Assembly (NCBI RefSeq): GCF_002165375.2
Contig: NZ_CP032134.1
Span: 2,852,001-2,916,000 of the forward strand
Direction of reading: 5' to 3'
Length of the DNA: 64,000 nt
Source: Acinetobacter chinensis
GTDB lineage: Bacteria > Pseudomonadota > Gammaproteobacteria > Pseudomonadales > Moraxellaceae
The notes beneath the pieces are model-generated. The model saw only the letters and a program-made list of their open reading frames with translations. It searched no databases and had not been told where the DNA came from. A program made the translations under genes and the position numbers. Of this stretch, positions 52,712-61,513 are shown one piece after another. How positions within the stretch are numbered: position 1 is the stretch's first letter; the number at the start of each line of letters is the position of its first letter.

Positions 52712-54166
52712 TTATTCATTTTTTGACCAAAGCTCACTGACACAGAAATTTTCATCATATTTTGCTTTCACTAACCCTTCCATCTGAGGAGATAATAAGA
52801 TTCCACGCCCTACATACTGACGGATATCATCACTGGATCTCGATGGATTTAAAATAAATCTGAGCGCATACGCATCTTTGATCAGATAAACCGCCTGATC
52901 AAAACCCTGCCCCTGACCAAATTCATCAAAATAATAATATTGCGCACCATTTTTCCATATCGTTGCAGCACGCCACCTACCATCACCATATTTCACTTCA
53001 GCAATTTTCTGCCAACGATTTACAGGTGCGTTCTTCAACCGATAAAGCACAGTTGAACGGTAGCAGAGTTTCGTCCCCCGCCCACTGCGGATGTATTTAT
53101 CATAAAGACCTAGATAATAAGTATCCTGTCCATTATGAAAAACATCGGGTGCGAGTTGTGTCAGCTTTTGATTGAATGGATTATCACCTACACGCTGTAT
53201 TTTTTGTTCTTTTCGATGATAAAAATAAATGCCCTGCTGACTGAGAAATAAGGGATCATGCGCATGTTCATCATCTTTATTGAGCAGATAATAAGGTGAA
53301 TATTTTTGTGAAAATGGCGATGTCTGATAATAAAAATTCTGTGTTTTAGGATCATGTAAAAATTCAGACTCAATCCCGCCACCAAAATCAAACACCATTA
53401 ACTGTGATTGATCCTGAACAGGCACACGCTTGTTCTTATAATAAACATGTGTTCCATCTGCGGTGTAATAACTACTTTCCCGTAATCGGTCTGACCTACC
53501 TGAATAAGATGGCAAATATCGCATAGTATGACCATTTGCCTGTTCAACCAGTTTTCCTCTGAAATAGGTGTACTCTCCATTACTGACCGTTCCCTGAACA
53601 GTCAATTGATACGGAGACTGACTCGTTTCCAGCTGATAATGTGGATACCAGTAGCTTTGTGGTTTTGAACCTGTTCCTGTGTGATGAAGCAAAATCTGCC
53701 AGACTTCCTTCACAACATTCAACTCAGTATTACGCTCCGTGATCTGCGAACAATAATAACTGACCTGACCATCGCTGATATAACCATCACCAATCGAGCG
53801 TACAGTCTGCGGATTTAAATTTTTCAGAATCATATTGCCACAATAGACATGCTTTTGATCCACAGCTATCTGTCTGGTCGCGATATCATCCGAAAGCATA
53901 CGGATCGTCTTTAAATCAGCCTCAGGAATGACATAATGACCATTACTCGGTACAGCGACATAGACCTGCTGATTATAAATTCTAAACTCTGTCGGACCTG
54001 AGCCCACTTTCTGACCCTGCTGATCAAGTTCAAAACTACTCAGTTCCTGAGTGGGTTCAGCGATTAAAAAAGTAAATGCAAATAAAAGGGTGATCAGTAA
54101 AATACAGAATATCACTATGAGCTGTTTCAGTTTTTGCTGTTTTTCTGTGGGTAAATGACTGTTCAA
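52712..54166 (-). CDS. DKNYY domain-containing protein
   Basis: Protein of 484 aa with one N-terminal membrane anchor (about residues 14-33, LIVIFCILLITLLFAFTF) and a large periplasmic part. The latter consists of repeated short units of the type YYxxGxxVYYxNKxV (for example SSYYTADGTHVYYKNKRVP), the DKNYY pattern. The repeats probably form a beta-propeller-like solenoid. Function unknown. Confidence 0.75.
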   Translation of the reverse strand: MNSHLPTEKQQKLKQLIVIFCILLITLLFAFTFLIAEPTQELSSFELDQQGQKVGSGPTEFRIYNQQVYVAVPSNGHYVIPEADLKTIRMLSDDIATRQIAVDQKHVYCGNMILKNLNPQTVRSIGDGYISDGQVSYYCSQITERNTELNVVKEVWQILLHHTGTGSKPQSYWYPHYQLETSQSPYQLTVQGTVSNGEYTYFRGKLVEQANGHTMRYLPSYSGRSDRLRESSYYTADGTHVYYKNKRVPVQDQSQLMVFDFGGGIESEFLHDPKTQNFYYQTSPFSQKYSPYYLLNKDDEHAHDPLFLSQQGIYFYHRKEQKIQRVGDNPFNQKLTQLAPDVFHNGQDTYYLGLYDKYIRSGRGTKLCYRSTVLYRLKNAPVNRWQKIAEVKYGDGRWRAATIWKNGAQYYYFDEFGQGQGFDQAVYLIKDAYALRFILNPSRSSDDIRQYVGRGILLSPQMEGLVKAKYDENFCVSELWSKNE

Positions 54167-54226
54167 ACGCCATACCTATATCGTCATATTTATTATAAAA
54201 ACCACTATAGCAAAATATTCAGCCAT

Positions 54227-54256
54227 AAAAAAACCGCCAATGAGTGGCGGTTTTTC
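54227..54256 (-). terminator. Terminator of typA
   Basis: AAAAACCGCCA-ATGAG-TGGCGGTTTTT; T tract on both strands. Confidence 0.78.
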
Positions 54257-54275
54257 TTCAACTTAACAGTATAGC

Positions 54276-56111
54276 TTAGCCGTTACGGTTACGTTTACGT
54301 TCGTTTTCAGTCAACCAGCGTTTACGGATACGGATTGACTTAGGTGTTACTTCAACTAATTCATCATCTTCAATGAATTCAAGCGCTTGTTCAAGCGTGT
54401 ATTCAATTGCAGGAACAAGAGTCAACGCATCATCAGTACCAGAAGCACGTACGTTTGTTAACTGTTTCGCTTTAGTTGGGTTAACAGTCATGTCGTCTGA
54501 ACGTGAGTTAATACCGACGATCATACCTTCATAAACTTCCAGCTGTGGTTTAGCAAACAGACGACCACGATCCTGCAGTGTAAACAGTGCATAGCCCAGG
54601 CAAGTACCCTGAACCATAGAAATCAGTACACCATTCTGACGCTTCGCAACAGTACCCTGTTTCATAGGACCGTAGTGAGAGAAGCTTGACGTCATGATAC
54701 CAGTACCTGAAGTCATAGTCAGGAATTCAGAACGGAAACCAATCAGACCACGTGAAGGAACAGTTGCTTCAATACGGATACGACCTTTGCCGTCAACTTC
54801 CATATTGGTCATTTCGCCTTTACGGTGACCCATCTGTTCCATTACAGAACCCTGGTGCTGCTCTTCAACGTCAAATGTTACGTTTTCGTAAGGTTCCTGT
54901 TTTTCACCATCAACTTCTTTCAGGATTACCTGTGGACGGGAAACACCCATCTCGAAGCCTTCACGACGCATGTTTTCAATCAGAACTGAAAGGTGAAGTT
55001 CACCACGACCAGAAACTTTGAAACGGTCTGGACTATCAGTATCTTCAACACGAAGTGCTACGTTATGAATCAATTCGCGGTCAAGACGTTCACGGATATT
55101 ACGTGAAGTTACGAATTTACCTTCTTTGCCGGCAAACGGTGAGTTGTTTACCTGGAAAGTCATAGATACTGTAGGTTCATCTACAGAAAGTGGTGGTAAA
55201 GCTTCAACATTTTTCTGATCACAGATGGTGTCAGAAATATGAAGTTCATCAATACCTGTTACACAAACGATATCGCCTGCTTGAGCAGATTCAACGTCGA
55301 TACGCTCTAAACCGTGGTAACCCATGATTTTTAAGATACGACCGTTACGTGTTTTACCGTCTTTGTCGATCACTGTTACAGGTGTGTTCAGTTTCACTGA
55401 ACCACGCTGAATACGACCAACACCGATAACACCTACGAAGCTGTTATAGTCAAGTGAAGATACCTGCATCTGGAATGGACCATCAACATCAACTGCTGGT
55501 GGTTCAACGATGTCAACGATTGTCTGGAACAATGGAGTCATGTCTTCAGCAAGTTCTTCTGGAGATGGACCAGCCACACCACGAAGACCTGAAGCATATA
55601 CAACCGGGAAGTCCAGCTGTTCATCAGTACCACCAAGGTTATCAAACAGATCAAATACCTGGTCGATTACCCAGTCTGGACGCGCACTTGGCTTGTCGAC
55701 TTTGTTGATAATCACGATTGGTTTCAAACCACGTGCGAACGCTTTTTGCGTTACGAAACGGGTCTGTGGCATTGGACCTTCCTGTGAATCCACAAGAAGC
55801 AGTACGCAGTCAACCATCGACATTACACGTTCAACTTCACCACCGAAGTCGGCGTGTCCCGGGGTATCCACGATGTTGATACGGTATTCAGTATCAGTAC
55901 GTTTATCTAACCATTTGATTGCAGTGTTTTTTGCAAGAATGGTAATACCACGTTCACTTTCAATAGCGCCTGAATCCATGACACGCTCGATTTCACCCGC
56001 GCGATCACCTAATGCACCTGATTGTTGTAAAAGTTTGTCGACAAGAGTCGTTTTACCATGATCGACGTGCGCAATGATGGCAATGTTCCGGAGTGTTTTA
56101 ATATCTGACAT
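54276..56111 (-). CDS. typA: Ribosome-associated GTPase TypA/BipA
   Basis: Translational GTPase of 611 aa that aids 50S assembly and stress adaptation. The G-domain motifs are AHVDHGKTTLV (G1), RGITI (G2), DTPGHADF (G3) and NKVDKPSARP (G4). EF-Tu-like domain 2, EF-G-like domains III and V and the BipA-specific C terminus (TPKSIRIRKRWLTENERKR) follow. Divergent from the NCS2 permease gene. Confidence 0.96.
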   Translation of the reverse strand: MSDIKTLRNIAIIAHVDHGKTTLVDKLLQQSGALGDRAGEIERVMDSGAIESERGITILAKNTAIKWLDKRTDTEYRINIVDTPGHADFGGEVERVMSMVDCVLLLVDSQEGPMPQTRFVTQKAFARGLKPIVIINKVDKPSARPDWVIDQVFDLFDNLGGTDEQLDFPVVYASGLRGVAGPSPEELAEDMTPLFQTIVDIVEPPAVDVDGPFQMQVSSLDYNSFVGVIGVGRIQRGSVKLNTPVTVIDKDGKTRNGRILKIMGYHGLERIDVESAQAGDIVCVTGIDELHISDTICDQKNVEALPPLSVDEPTVSMTFQVNNSPFAGKEGKFVTSRNIRERLDRELIHNVALRVEDTDSPDRFKVSGRGELHLSVLIENMRREGFEMGVSRPQVILKEVDGEKQEPYENVTFDVEEQHQGSVMEQMGHRKGEMTNMEVDGKGRIRIEATVPSRGLIGFRSEFLTMTSGTGIMTSSFSHYGPMKQGTVAKRQNGVLISMVQGTCLGYALFTLQDRGRLFAKPQLEVYEGMIVGINSRSDDMTVNPTKAKQLTNVRASGTDDALTLVPAIEYTLEQALEFIEDDELVEVTPKSIRIRKRWLTENERKRNRNG

Positions 56112-56283
56112 GTAAATTCGATACGCCTAAAGTTTGAGGGCAAATTATACAGAAAAATATTAACTTTTAGTAGTGACAGTTTATTGACACTGACGTTTTT
56201 TTTGGATAATCGGTATTCTTTTGGTTTTGTAATGTCATGTAACTCGATTAGAATAGCGCCACCTTGCTAAACTTTGCTGACTT

Positions 56284-57654
56284 ATGTCTGATCTGAATAC
56301 ATCCCCCGAGCAAAAAGATCGCCTTGATCTTGTCTATGGTCTGAACGACCGTCCAAAACCGTTTATCGCTTTTCTGGCTGCCCTCCAGCATTTACTGGCG
56401 ATTATTGTCCCGATTGTCACACCTGGGCTTTTAATCTGTCTGGCACTGGGGGTTTCCAAAGAAGACACCAATATGATTCTGTCCATGTCCCTGGTGATTT
56501 CAGGGGTGGCAACTTTTCTGCAATGTAAAAAAGTGGGACCTTTTGGTGCAGGTTTACTGATTGTTCAGGGAACCAGTTTTAACTTTATTGGTCCAATGAT
56601 CGGCATCGGTTCTGCCATGGTTGCCGCAGGTACACCGGTAGAAGCGGTCATGGCATCTATTTTTGGTGTAGTGATTGCAGGCTCATTTATTGAAATGGGT
56701 GTATCACGCATTTTGCCATGGGTGAAAAAGCTGATCACGCCTCTGGTCACCGGTATTGTTGTTCTTCTGATTGGTCTGACACTGATTAAAGAAGGTCTGA
56801 TCAGTATGGGTGGTGGTTATCAGGCGATGGGCGATAAAACTTTTGCCAATGCTGACAACCTGATCATGTCCTGTAGCGTGCTGGCAATCATTATTATCCT
56901 GAACCGTGTCCGCATTACCTGGGTGAAAAGCTCAGCTATTCTGATCGCCCTGGTGATTGGCTATATTCTTGCGGGCTTCATGGGCTATTTAAACTTTGAT
57001 GGCTTAAATGATGCACCTTTAATTCAAATTCCAACACCTATGCATTTCGGCATCGGCTTTTCATGGAGTCTGTTTATTCCAATGGCATTTATTTACCTGG
57101 TGACCTCCCTGGAAGCCATTGGTGATGTCACTGCAACCTCTAAAATTTCCAATGAGCCTGTCGATGGTCCAGTATGGATGCAGCGCATTAAAGGTGGTGT
57201 TCTGGTCAATGGTGCGAACTCATTCCTGGCAGGTATCTTCAACACATTCCCAAGTTCTGTTTTTGCACAGAATAACGGTGTGATTCAGCTGACCGGTGTT
57301 GCAAGCCGTTATGTCGGGATCTGGATTGCCGTGATGCTGATCATTCTGGGACTGTTCCCTGCTGTTGCAGGCGTTATTCAGGCTGTACCACAAGCCGTAC
57401 TGGGTGGTGCTGTAATGGTGATGTTTGGTGCAGTTGCTGCATCAGGGATCAACATTCTGTCAGGTATTCAGCTTGACCGTCGTGCACTGCTGATTATTGC
57501 CATTTCCCTGGCACTGGGTCTTGGCGTTGCACAGGTTCCTCAGATTCTGGAACATCTGCCAGAACTGGTGCGTAATATTTTCAGCTCAGGCGTTGCAACA
57601 GGTGGTATTGCCGCACTGATTCTGAACATTCTATTACCTGCAACTAAAAATTAA
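56284..57654 (+). CDS. NCS2 nucleobase:cation symporter (xanthine/uracil permease family)
   Basis: Inner-membrane permease of 456 aa with about 14 spans. The family motifs are AALQHLLAIIVPIVTPGLLI near the N terminus and IFNTFPSSVFAQNNGVIQLTGVASRYVG, which resembles the XanQ/XanP signature more than UraA. Xanthine or uric acid is thus a likelier substrate than uracil. No purine catabolic gene is adjacent. Confidence 0.88.
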   Translation: MSDLNTSPEQKDRLDLVYGLNDRPKPFIAFLAALQHLLAIIVPIVTPGLLICLALGVSKEDTNMILSMSLVISGVATFLQCKKVGPFGAGLLIVQGTSFNFIGPMIGIGSAMVAAGTPVEAVMASIFGVVIAGSFIEMGVSRILPWVKKLITPLVTGIVVLLIGLTLIKEGLISMGGGYQAMGDKTFANADNLIMSCSVLAIIIILNRVRITWVKSSAILIALVIGYILAGFMGYLNFDGLNDAPLIQIPTPMHFGIGFSWSLFIPMAFIYLVTSLEAIGDVTATSKISNEPVDGPVWMQRIKGGVLVNGANSFLAGIFNTFPSSVFAQNNGVIQLTGVASRYVGIWIAVMLIILGLFPAVAGVIQAVPQAVLGGAVMVMFGAVAASGINILSGIQLDRRALLIIAISLALGLGVAQVPQILEHLPELVRNIFSSGVATGGIAALILNILLPATKN

Positions 57655-57669
57655 TTCAGCTATTCTTTA

Positions 57670-57700
57670 TAATGCCCAGCATCGTCTGGGCATTTGGGTT
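57670..57700 (+). terminator. Terminator of the NCS2 permease gene
   Basis: AATGCCCAG-CATCGT-CTGGGCATT followed by TGGGTTT on the plus strand. Confidence 0.65.
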
Positions 57701-57760
57701 TATTGACAGCCTTTAAAACTGTTGATGCCTGTGTTCAAAATTTTATGATGGATGGGATCT

Positions 57761-58786
57761 ATGGAGCCAAAAAGTGAAGTCGTCATTCGACAACACGATT
57801 ATTTAAGCGGGAAAGTATTGTTCGCCAATGCCCCGACTGATGATTTGCTGTCGAACCTGGCGCAGGACATTGAACCTGTATTGTGGACATGGAATTACAA
57901 TGAATTTCTGTATTTCCAGCAGCGCAATGCCAATGTTCATTTTGGCATTGAACTTCCTGAATCTGAGTTTGATCAGGCTGTGGTCTTTGTACCCAAATCA
58001 AAAGAACTGCTGAATTATATTCTGCACAACCTTGCCAGCCGCCTGTCTGAAGGTGCTTCCATCTTCCTGGTCGGAGAGAAAAAAGGTGGTGTGGAACGCG
58101 CAGCAAAACAGTTACAACCCTATGGTGAAGCAACCAAACTGGACAGTGCCCGTCACTGTCAGATGTGGCAAATGACCCTGAAAAAACAGGTGCAGGCTAA
58201 ACCCGTTGCCGACTGGGTACAGCAATACACTGTGGCAACCCCACAGGGTGACCTGACCATCTGTGCCCTGCCGGGCGTCTTCAGTCAGAACCGCCTGGAT
58301 GTGGGAACTGCCGTTTTACTGCCGTACCTGACTCAGGTAACTTCGGGTAAAATTGCCGATTTCGGCTGTGGTGCAGGTGTGATCAGTGCATTTTTATCAA
58401 AATTAAATCCAAAAAACCGGATTTTTGCACTCGATGTCGATGCTTTTGCACTGGCTTCCACACAACTGACTTTTGAAAAAAATCATCTTCCATTAGAACA
58501 ACTTGAAGTAAAAGCAGTCCGTGGAATCGAAGATGCCCCTTTGTTTTTACACGCAATCGTCAGCAATCCCCCATTCCACCAGGGCATTCAAACCGATTAC
58601 AATGCCAGTGAAAATCTGTGTAAGACGTCACGGCGTCATTTAAAATCCGGTGGTGAATTGTGGATTGTGGCAAACCGCTTCCTGAATTATCCATTGCTGA
58701 TTGAGCAGAATTATGGTCAATGTACGACCAAAGCAGATCAACAAGGCTTTAAAGTGCTGTTCGCCAACACCCAGAAAAAATCTTAA
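57761..58786 (+). CDS. rsmC: 16S rRNA m2G1207 methyltransferase RsmC-like
   Basis: Two-domain methyltransferase of about 341 aa. A degenerate N-terminal copy (residues 1-155) precedes the active MTS domain, with SAM motif IADFGCGAGVISAFLSK and the catalytic VSNPPFHQG. It would methylate guanine N2 in 16S rRNA helix 34. The ATG at 57761 (MEPKSEV) fits the family start better than the ATG three codons upstream. The amino-acid permease gene follows after 9 bp. Confidence 0.86.
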   Translation: MEPKSEVVIRQHDYLSGKVLFANAPTDDLLSNLAQDIEPVLWTWNYNEFLYFQQRNANVHFGIELPESEFDQAVVFVPKSKELLNYILHNLASRLSEGASIFLVGEKKGGVERAAKQLQPYGEATKLDSARHCQMWQMTLKKQVQAKPVADWVQQYTVATPQGDLTICALPGVFSQNRLDVGTAVLLPYLTQVTSGKIADFGCGAGVISAFLSKLNPKNRIFALDVDAFALASTQLTFEKNHLPLEQLEVKAVRGIEDAPLFLHAIVSNPPFHQGIQTDYNASENLCKTSRRHLKSGGELWIVANRFLNYPLLIEQNYGQCTTKADQQGFKVLFANTQKKS

Positions 58787-58795
58787 GGAATAACG

Positions 58796-60259
58796 ATGAG
58801 CGAAACAGATCATCCACAGCTCCAGCGTAAGCTTGGTGCCCGACATTTAAATATGATCGCCATTGGTGGTTCCATTGGTACAGGTCTGTTCCTGGCTTCT
58901 GGTCAGACGATTGCAACGGCAGGTCCTGGCGGTGCATTACTTGCCTACATGCTGATTGGTATCATGATTTACTTTCTCATGACAAGCCTCGGTGAACTTG
59001 CAACCCACAACCCGACTTCAGGTGCATTTTTTACTTATGGTAATAAATACGTCGAAGAAGGCTTTGGTTTTGCACTGGGCTGGAACTACTGGTACAACTG
59101 GGCAATTACAGTCGCTTTTGAACTGGTTGCCGTTCAGTTCATCATGAAATTCTGGTTTCCAGATATTCCTGGCTTCTGGTGGAGTGCGGTATTCCTGGCG
59201 ATTATTTTCTGTATCAATGCTCTGACAGTGAAAGGTTTTGGTGAAAGTGAATTCTTATTTTCACTGGTCAAAGTCATTGCGATTATCTTCTTTATCGCAA
59301 TCGGTCTGTTCATGATCGGTAAAATCATGCTCGATCCTGCTGACTCCATTACCAAAAACTGGACCATTGGCGAAGCACCTTTTGTGGGTGGTTTAAATGC
59401 ACTGATCGGGGTTGCCATGATTGCTGGATTCTCTTTCCAGGGAACAGAGATGGTTGGGGTCGCTGCAGGTGAATCCAAAGATCCAAAGAAAACCATTCCT
59501 CTGGCAATCAAACAGATTTTCTGGCGTATTCTGTTGTTTTATATTCTGTGTATTTTCATTATTGGTACACTGGTGGCATATACCGACCCGAACCTCGCAC
59601 TCGCTGCTGAAGGTGACGGTAACATTATGCTGTCACCATTTACCCTGCTCTATGAAAAAGCCGGTCTGGCTTTTGCCGCAGGTTTAATGAATGCCGTTAT
59701 TCTGACTGCGATTTTATCTGCCGGTAACTCGGGCATGTATTCTTCCACCCGTATGCTGTTTGATATGGCACGTCATGGCCGTGCGCCTAAATGGTTTGCA
59801 ACACTGGATATGCGTGGCGTTCCAATGAATGCACTCTATGCAACAACAGCAATCGCTGCACTGTGTTTCCTGACCACATTTATCGGTGAACAGCAGGTCT
59901 TTACATGGCTGCTGAATATGTCGGGAATGTGTGGATTCATTGTCTGGTTAGGGATTGCCATTTCACATTACCGTTTCCGTAAGGGCTATCTGGCACAGGG
60001 TCATAAACTTGAAGACCTCGCCTATAAAGCGAAATTCTTCCCGTTTGCGCCATGGTTTGCTTTCATCCTGTGTACCATTGTGGTACTGGGTCAGAACTAT
60101 CAGGCAGTGCTTGCCGGCGAATGGATGAGTGTTGTATCGACTTACATCAGCTTACCGTTGTTCCTTGCCATCTGGTTAGGCTATAAGTGGAAACACAAAA
60201 CTAAACTGATTCCTTACGACAAAATGGACGTAAGACCGATTGAAGTTGAAAAAGAATAA
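58796..60259 (+). CDS. APC-family amino acid permease (AroP/ProY/GabP-like)
   Basis: Inner-membrane amino acid:proton symporter of 487 aa with about 12 spans. The start ARHLNMIAIGGSIGTGLFLASG and the later FSFQGTEMVGVAAGESKDPKKTIP are characteristic of the amino acid transporter subfamily (aromatic, proline, GABA, lysine). The substrate cannot be decided. It starts 9 bp after rsmC and may be co-transcribed. Confidence 0.9.
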   Translation: MSETDHPQLQRKLGARHLNMIAIGGSIGTGLFLASGQTIATAGPGGALLAYMLIGIMIYFLMTSLGELATHNPTSGAFFTYGNKYVEEGFGFALGWNYWYNWAITVAFELVAVQFIMKFWFPDIPGFWWSAVFLAIIFCINALTVKGFGESEFLFSLVKVIAIIFFIAIGLFMIGKIMLDPADSITKNWTIGEAPFVGGLNALIGVAMIAGFSFQGTEMVGVAAGESKDPKKTIPLAIKQIFWRILLFYILCIFIIGTLVAYTDPNLALAAEGDGNIMLSPFTLLYEKAGLAFAAGLMNAVILTAILSAGNSGMYSSTRMLFDMARHGRAPKWFATLDMRGVPMNALYATTAIAALCFLTTFIGEQQVFTWLLNMSGMCGFIVWLGIAISHYRFRKGYLAQGHKLEDLAYKAKFFPFAPWFAFILCTIVVLGQNYQAVLAGEWMSVVSTYISLPLFLAIWLGYKWKHKTKLIPYDKMDVRPIEVEKE

Positions 60260-60282
60260 TATCTGGATTCGACATTAAGATC

Positions 60283-60307
60283 AGCAGCTTTCGGGCTGCT
60301 TTTTTTA
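60283..60307 (+). terminator. Terminator of the amino acid permease gene
   Basis: AGCAGC-TTTCG-GGCTGCT followed by TTTTTTAT on the plus strand. Confidence 0.78.
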
Positions 60308-60582
60308 TATGAAATGGATTTATTTACTATCTGAACCAGCAGGAACTGGCAATGCACCTGATCCAGAAAGTCATCATGGTGAACTGTTCTTCAAATAAAA
60401 AAAACCGTCTTTTTCATCACAATATTCAAAAAGAACAGCGTTTTAATTTGCTTACCCAAATACAGTCAGAATGCAAAAGATTAAGGTTCAAATAAAGCTC
60501 AATAACTGAAGAAATAGTCTGATCCCAACAAATCATAATGTACTGAGAGACGCCAGTACCTTAAGCGAATACATTTTCATGA
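60308..60582. other. Gene-free stretch
   Basis: With the terminator, 323 bp between the permease and the C39-like gene. Short open frames occur but none has a ribosome-binding site or recognisable sequence. Confidence 0.5.
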
Positions 60583-61197
60583 TCAACTGAATCGTGTTTC
60601 TGTTGGAGCATAAGCCACGATCACCTGCGCACAGATACCATCAGCATGTCTTTGTTGCTCAAAAACACCTGCGGGCATGGCATCAAAACTGTCAAAAAAA
60701 CAGATTTCCTCTGTATCCATGCTGTATACCAGCGAGTGATTTCCGACACCTTCCAGCGTATCGTAATACACAATGACAAAAGCCCCCTGTTCGTAGGCTT
60801 GCTGTATCTGTGCATAACTCAGTGTATCCCGTACAGGCATGTTCAGCAGTTCAGCTTCCTTAAAAGCAAACCGCTCTTTTTCATGCTGATGCAGATCTTC
60901 TGAGGTATAAAAACCTACTTCAAAACCAAGCTGCTTTAAAGCAAGTGCAAGCTGAACCGTAAAAGTACCATCTTCAGCATCATATCTGCACAGCCTGATC
61001 AGTTGTGATATGTCCATCTGAATATCACAATGTTCCAGTACCATCCATACTGCATAAACACCACCATTCGCTTCAAGCTGTATCAACTCTTCTGGAATAC
61101 TGCTTTCCATTTCTGGCACCATTTTCAATTCATCCTGCAAACAATACTCCTCCTGAAACAGATCCAGATGAAGCCATCTGACATATCTGCTGTCCAA
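60583..61197 (-). CDS. Peptidase C39-like protein lacking the catalytic cysteine
   Basis: Protein of up to 204 aa with a C39-like papain fold: QLEANGGVYAVWMVLEH (usual CG..A..M helix), LALALKQLGFEVGFYT, AYEQGAFVIVYYDT, and the His/Asp region GNHSLVYSMDTEEICFFDSFDAMPAG. The residue aligned with the catalytic cysteine (7 before the M of WMVLEH) is glycine, so it is probably not a protease. The start is uncertain: TTG at 61197 gives 204 aa, while an ATG at 61122 with AGGA upstream gives 179 aa. Function unknown. Confidence 0.62.
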   Translation of the reverse strand: MDSRYVRWLHLDLFQEEYCLQDELKMVPEMESSIPEELIQLEANGGVYAVWMVLEHCDIQMDISQLIRLCRYDAEDGTFTVQLALALKQLGFEVGFYTSEDLHQHEKERFAFKEAELLNMPVRDTLSYAQIQQAYEQGAFVIVYYDTLEGVGNHSLVYSMDTEEICFFDSFDAMPAGVFEQQRHADGICAQVIVAYAPTETRFS

Positions 61198-61473
61198 GGT
61201 TCTAACATGTCAGCATTATAAACATCCTCTGATACAGCCTCCATCCATACAACACTTTTGATGAAGAAAATTCAGCTGAGTCAAATTTCATAGAATAAAA
61301 AACTGATCCGGAACCACAGCTTTCCACTGTTACCCATAAAACATCCCGACAATATTTATTTCTGCCCCAGGCACCATGACCTCTTTCCAGTAACAGATCA
61401 ACAGTGATCACACAGTTAATACCCCTGAAGTCTTCCTCATCACCAGACACAGCATGAACTGAAAACACAGGCA

Positions 61474-61506
61474 TAAAAAAAGACCTCATCAGAGGTCTTT
61501 TTTTAG
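61474..61506. terminator. Terminator of filF
   Basis: AAAAAAAGACCTC-ATCA-GAGGTCTTTTTTT, a perfect 13-bp stem with T tracts on both strands. The rest of 61198-61473 has no supported gene. Confidence 0.82.
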
Positions 61507-61513
61507 TGAAATA

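Noticed and set aside
61202..61489. 95-aa minus-strand frame as a gene
   Set aside because: Its start codon lies inside the filF terminator stem, it has no ribosome-binding site and no protein-like pattern.
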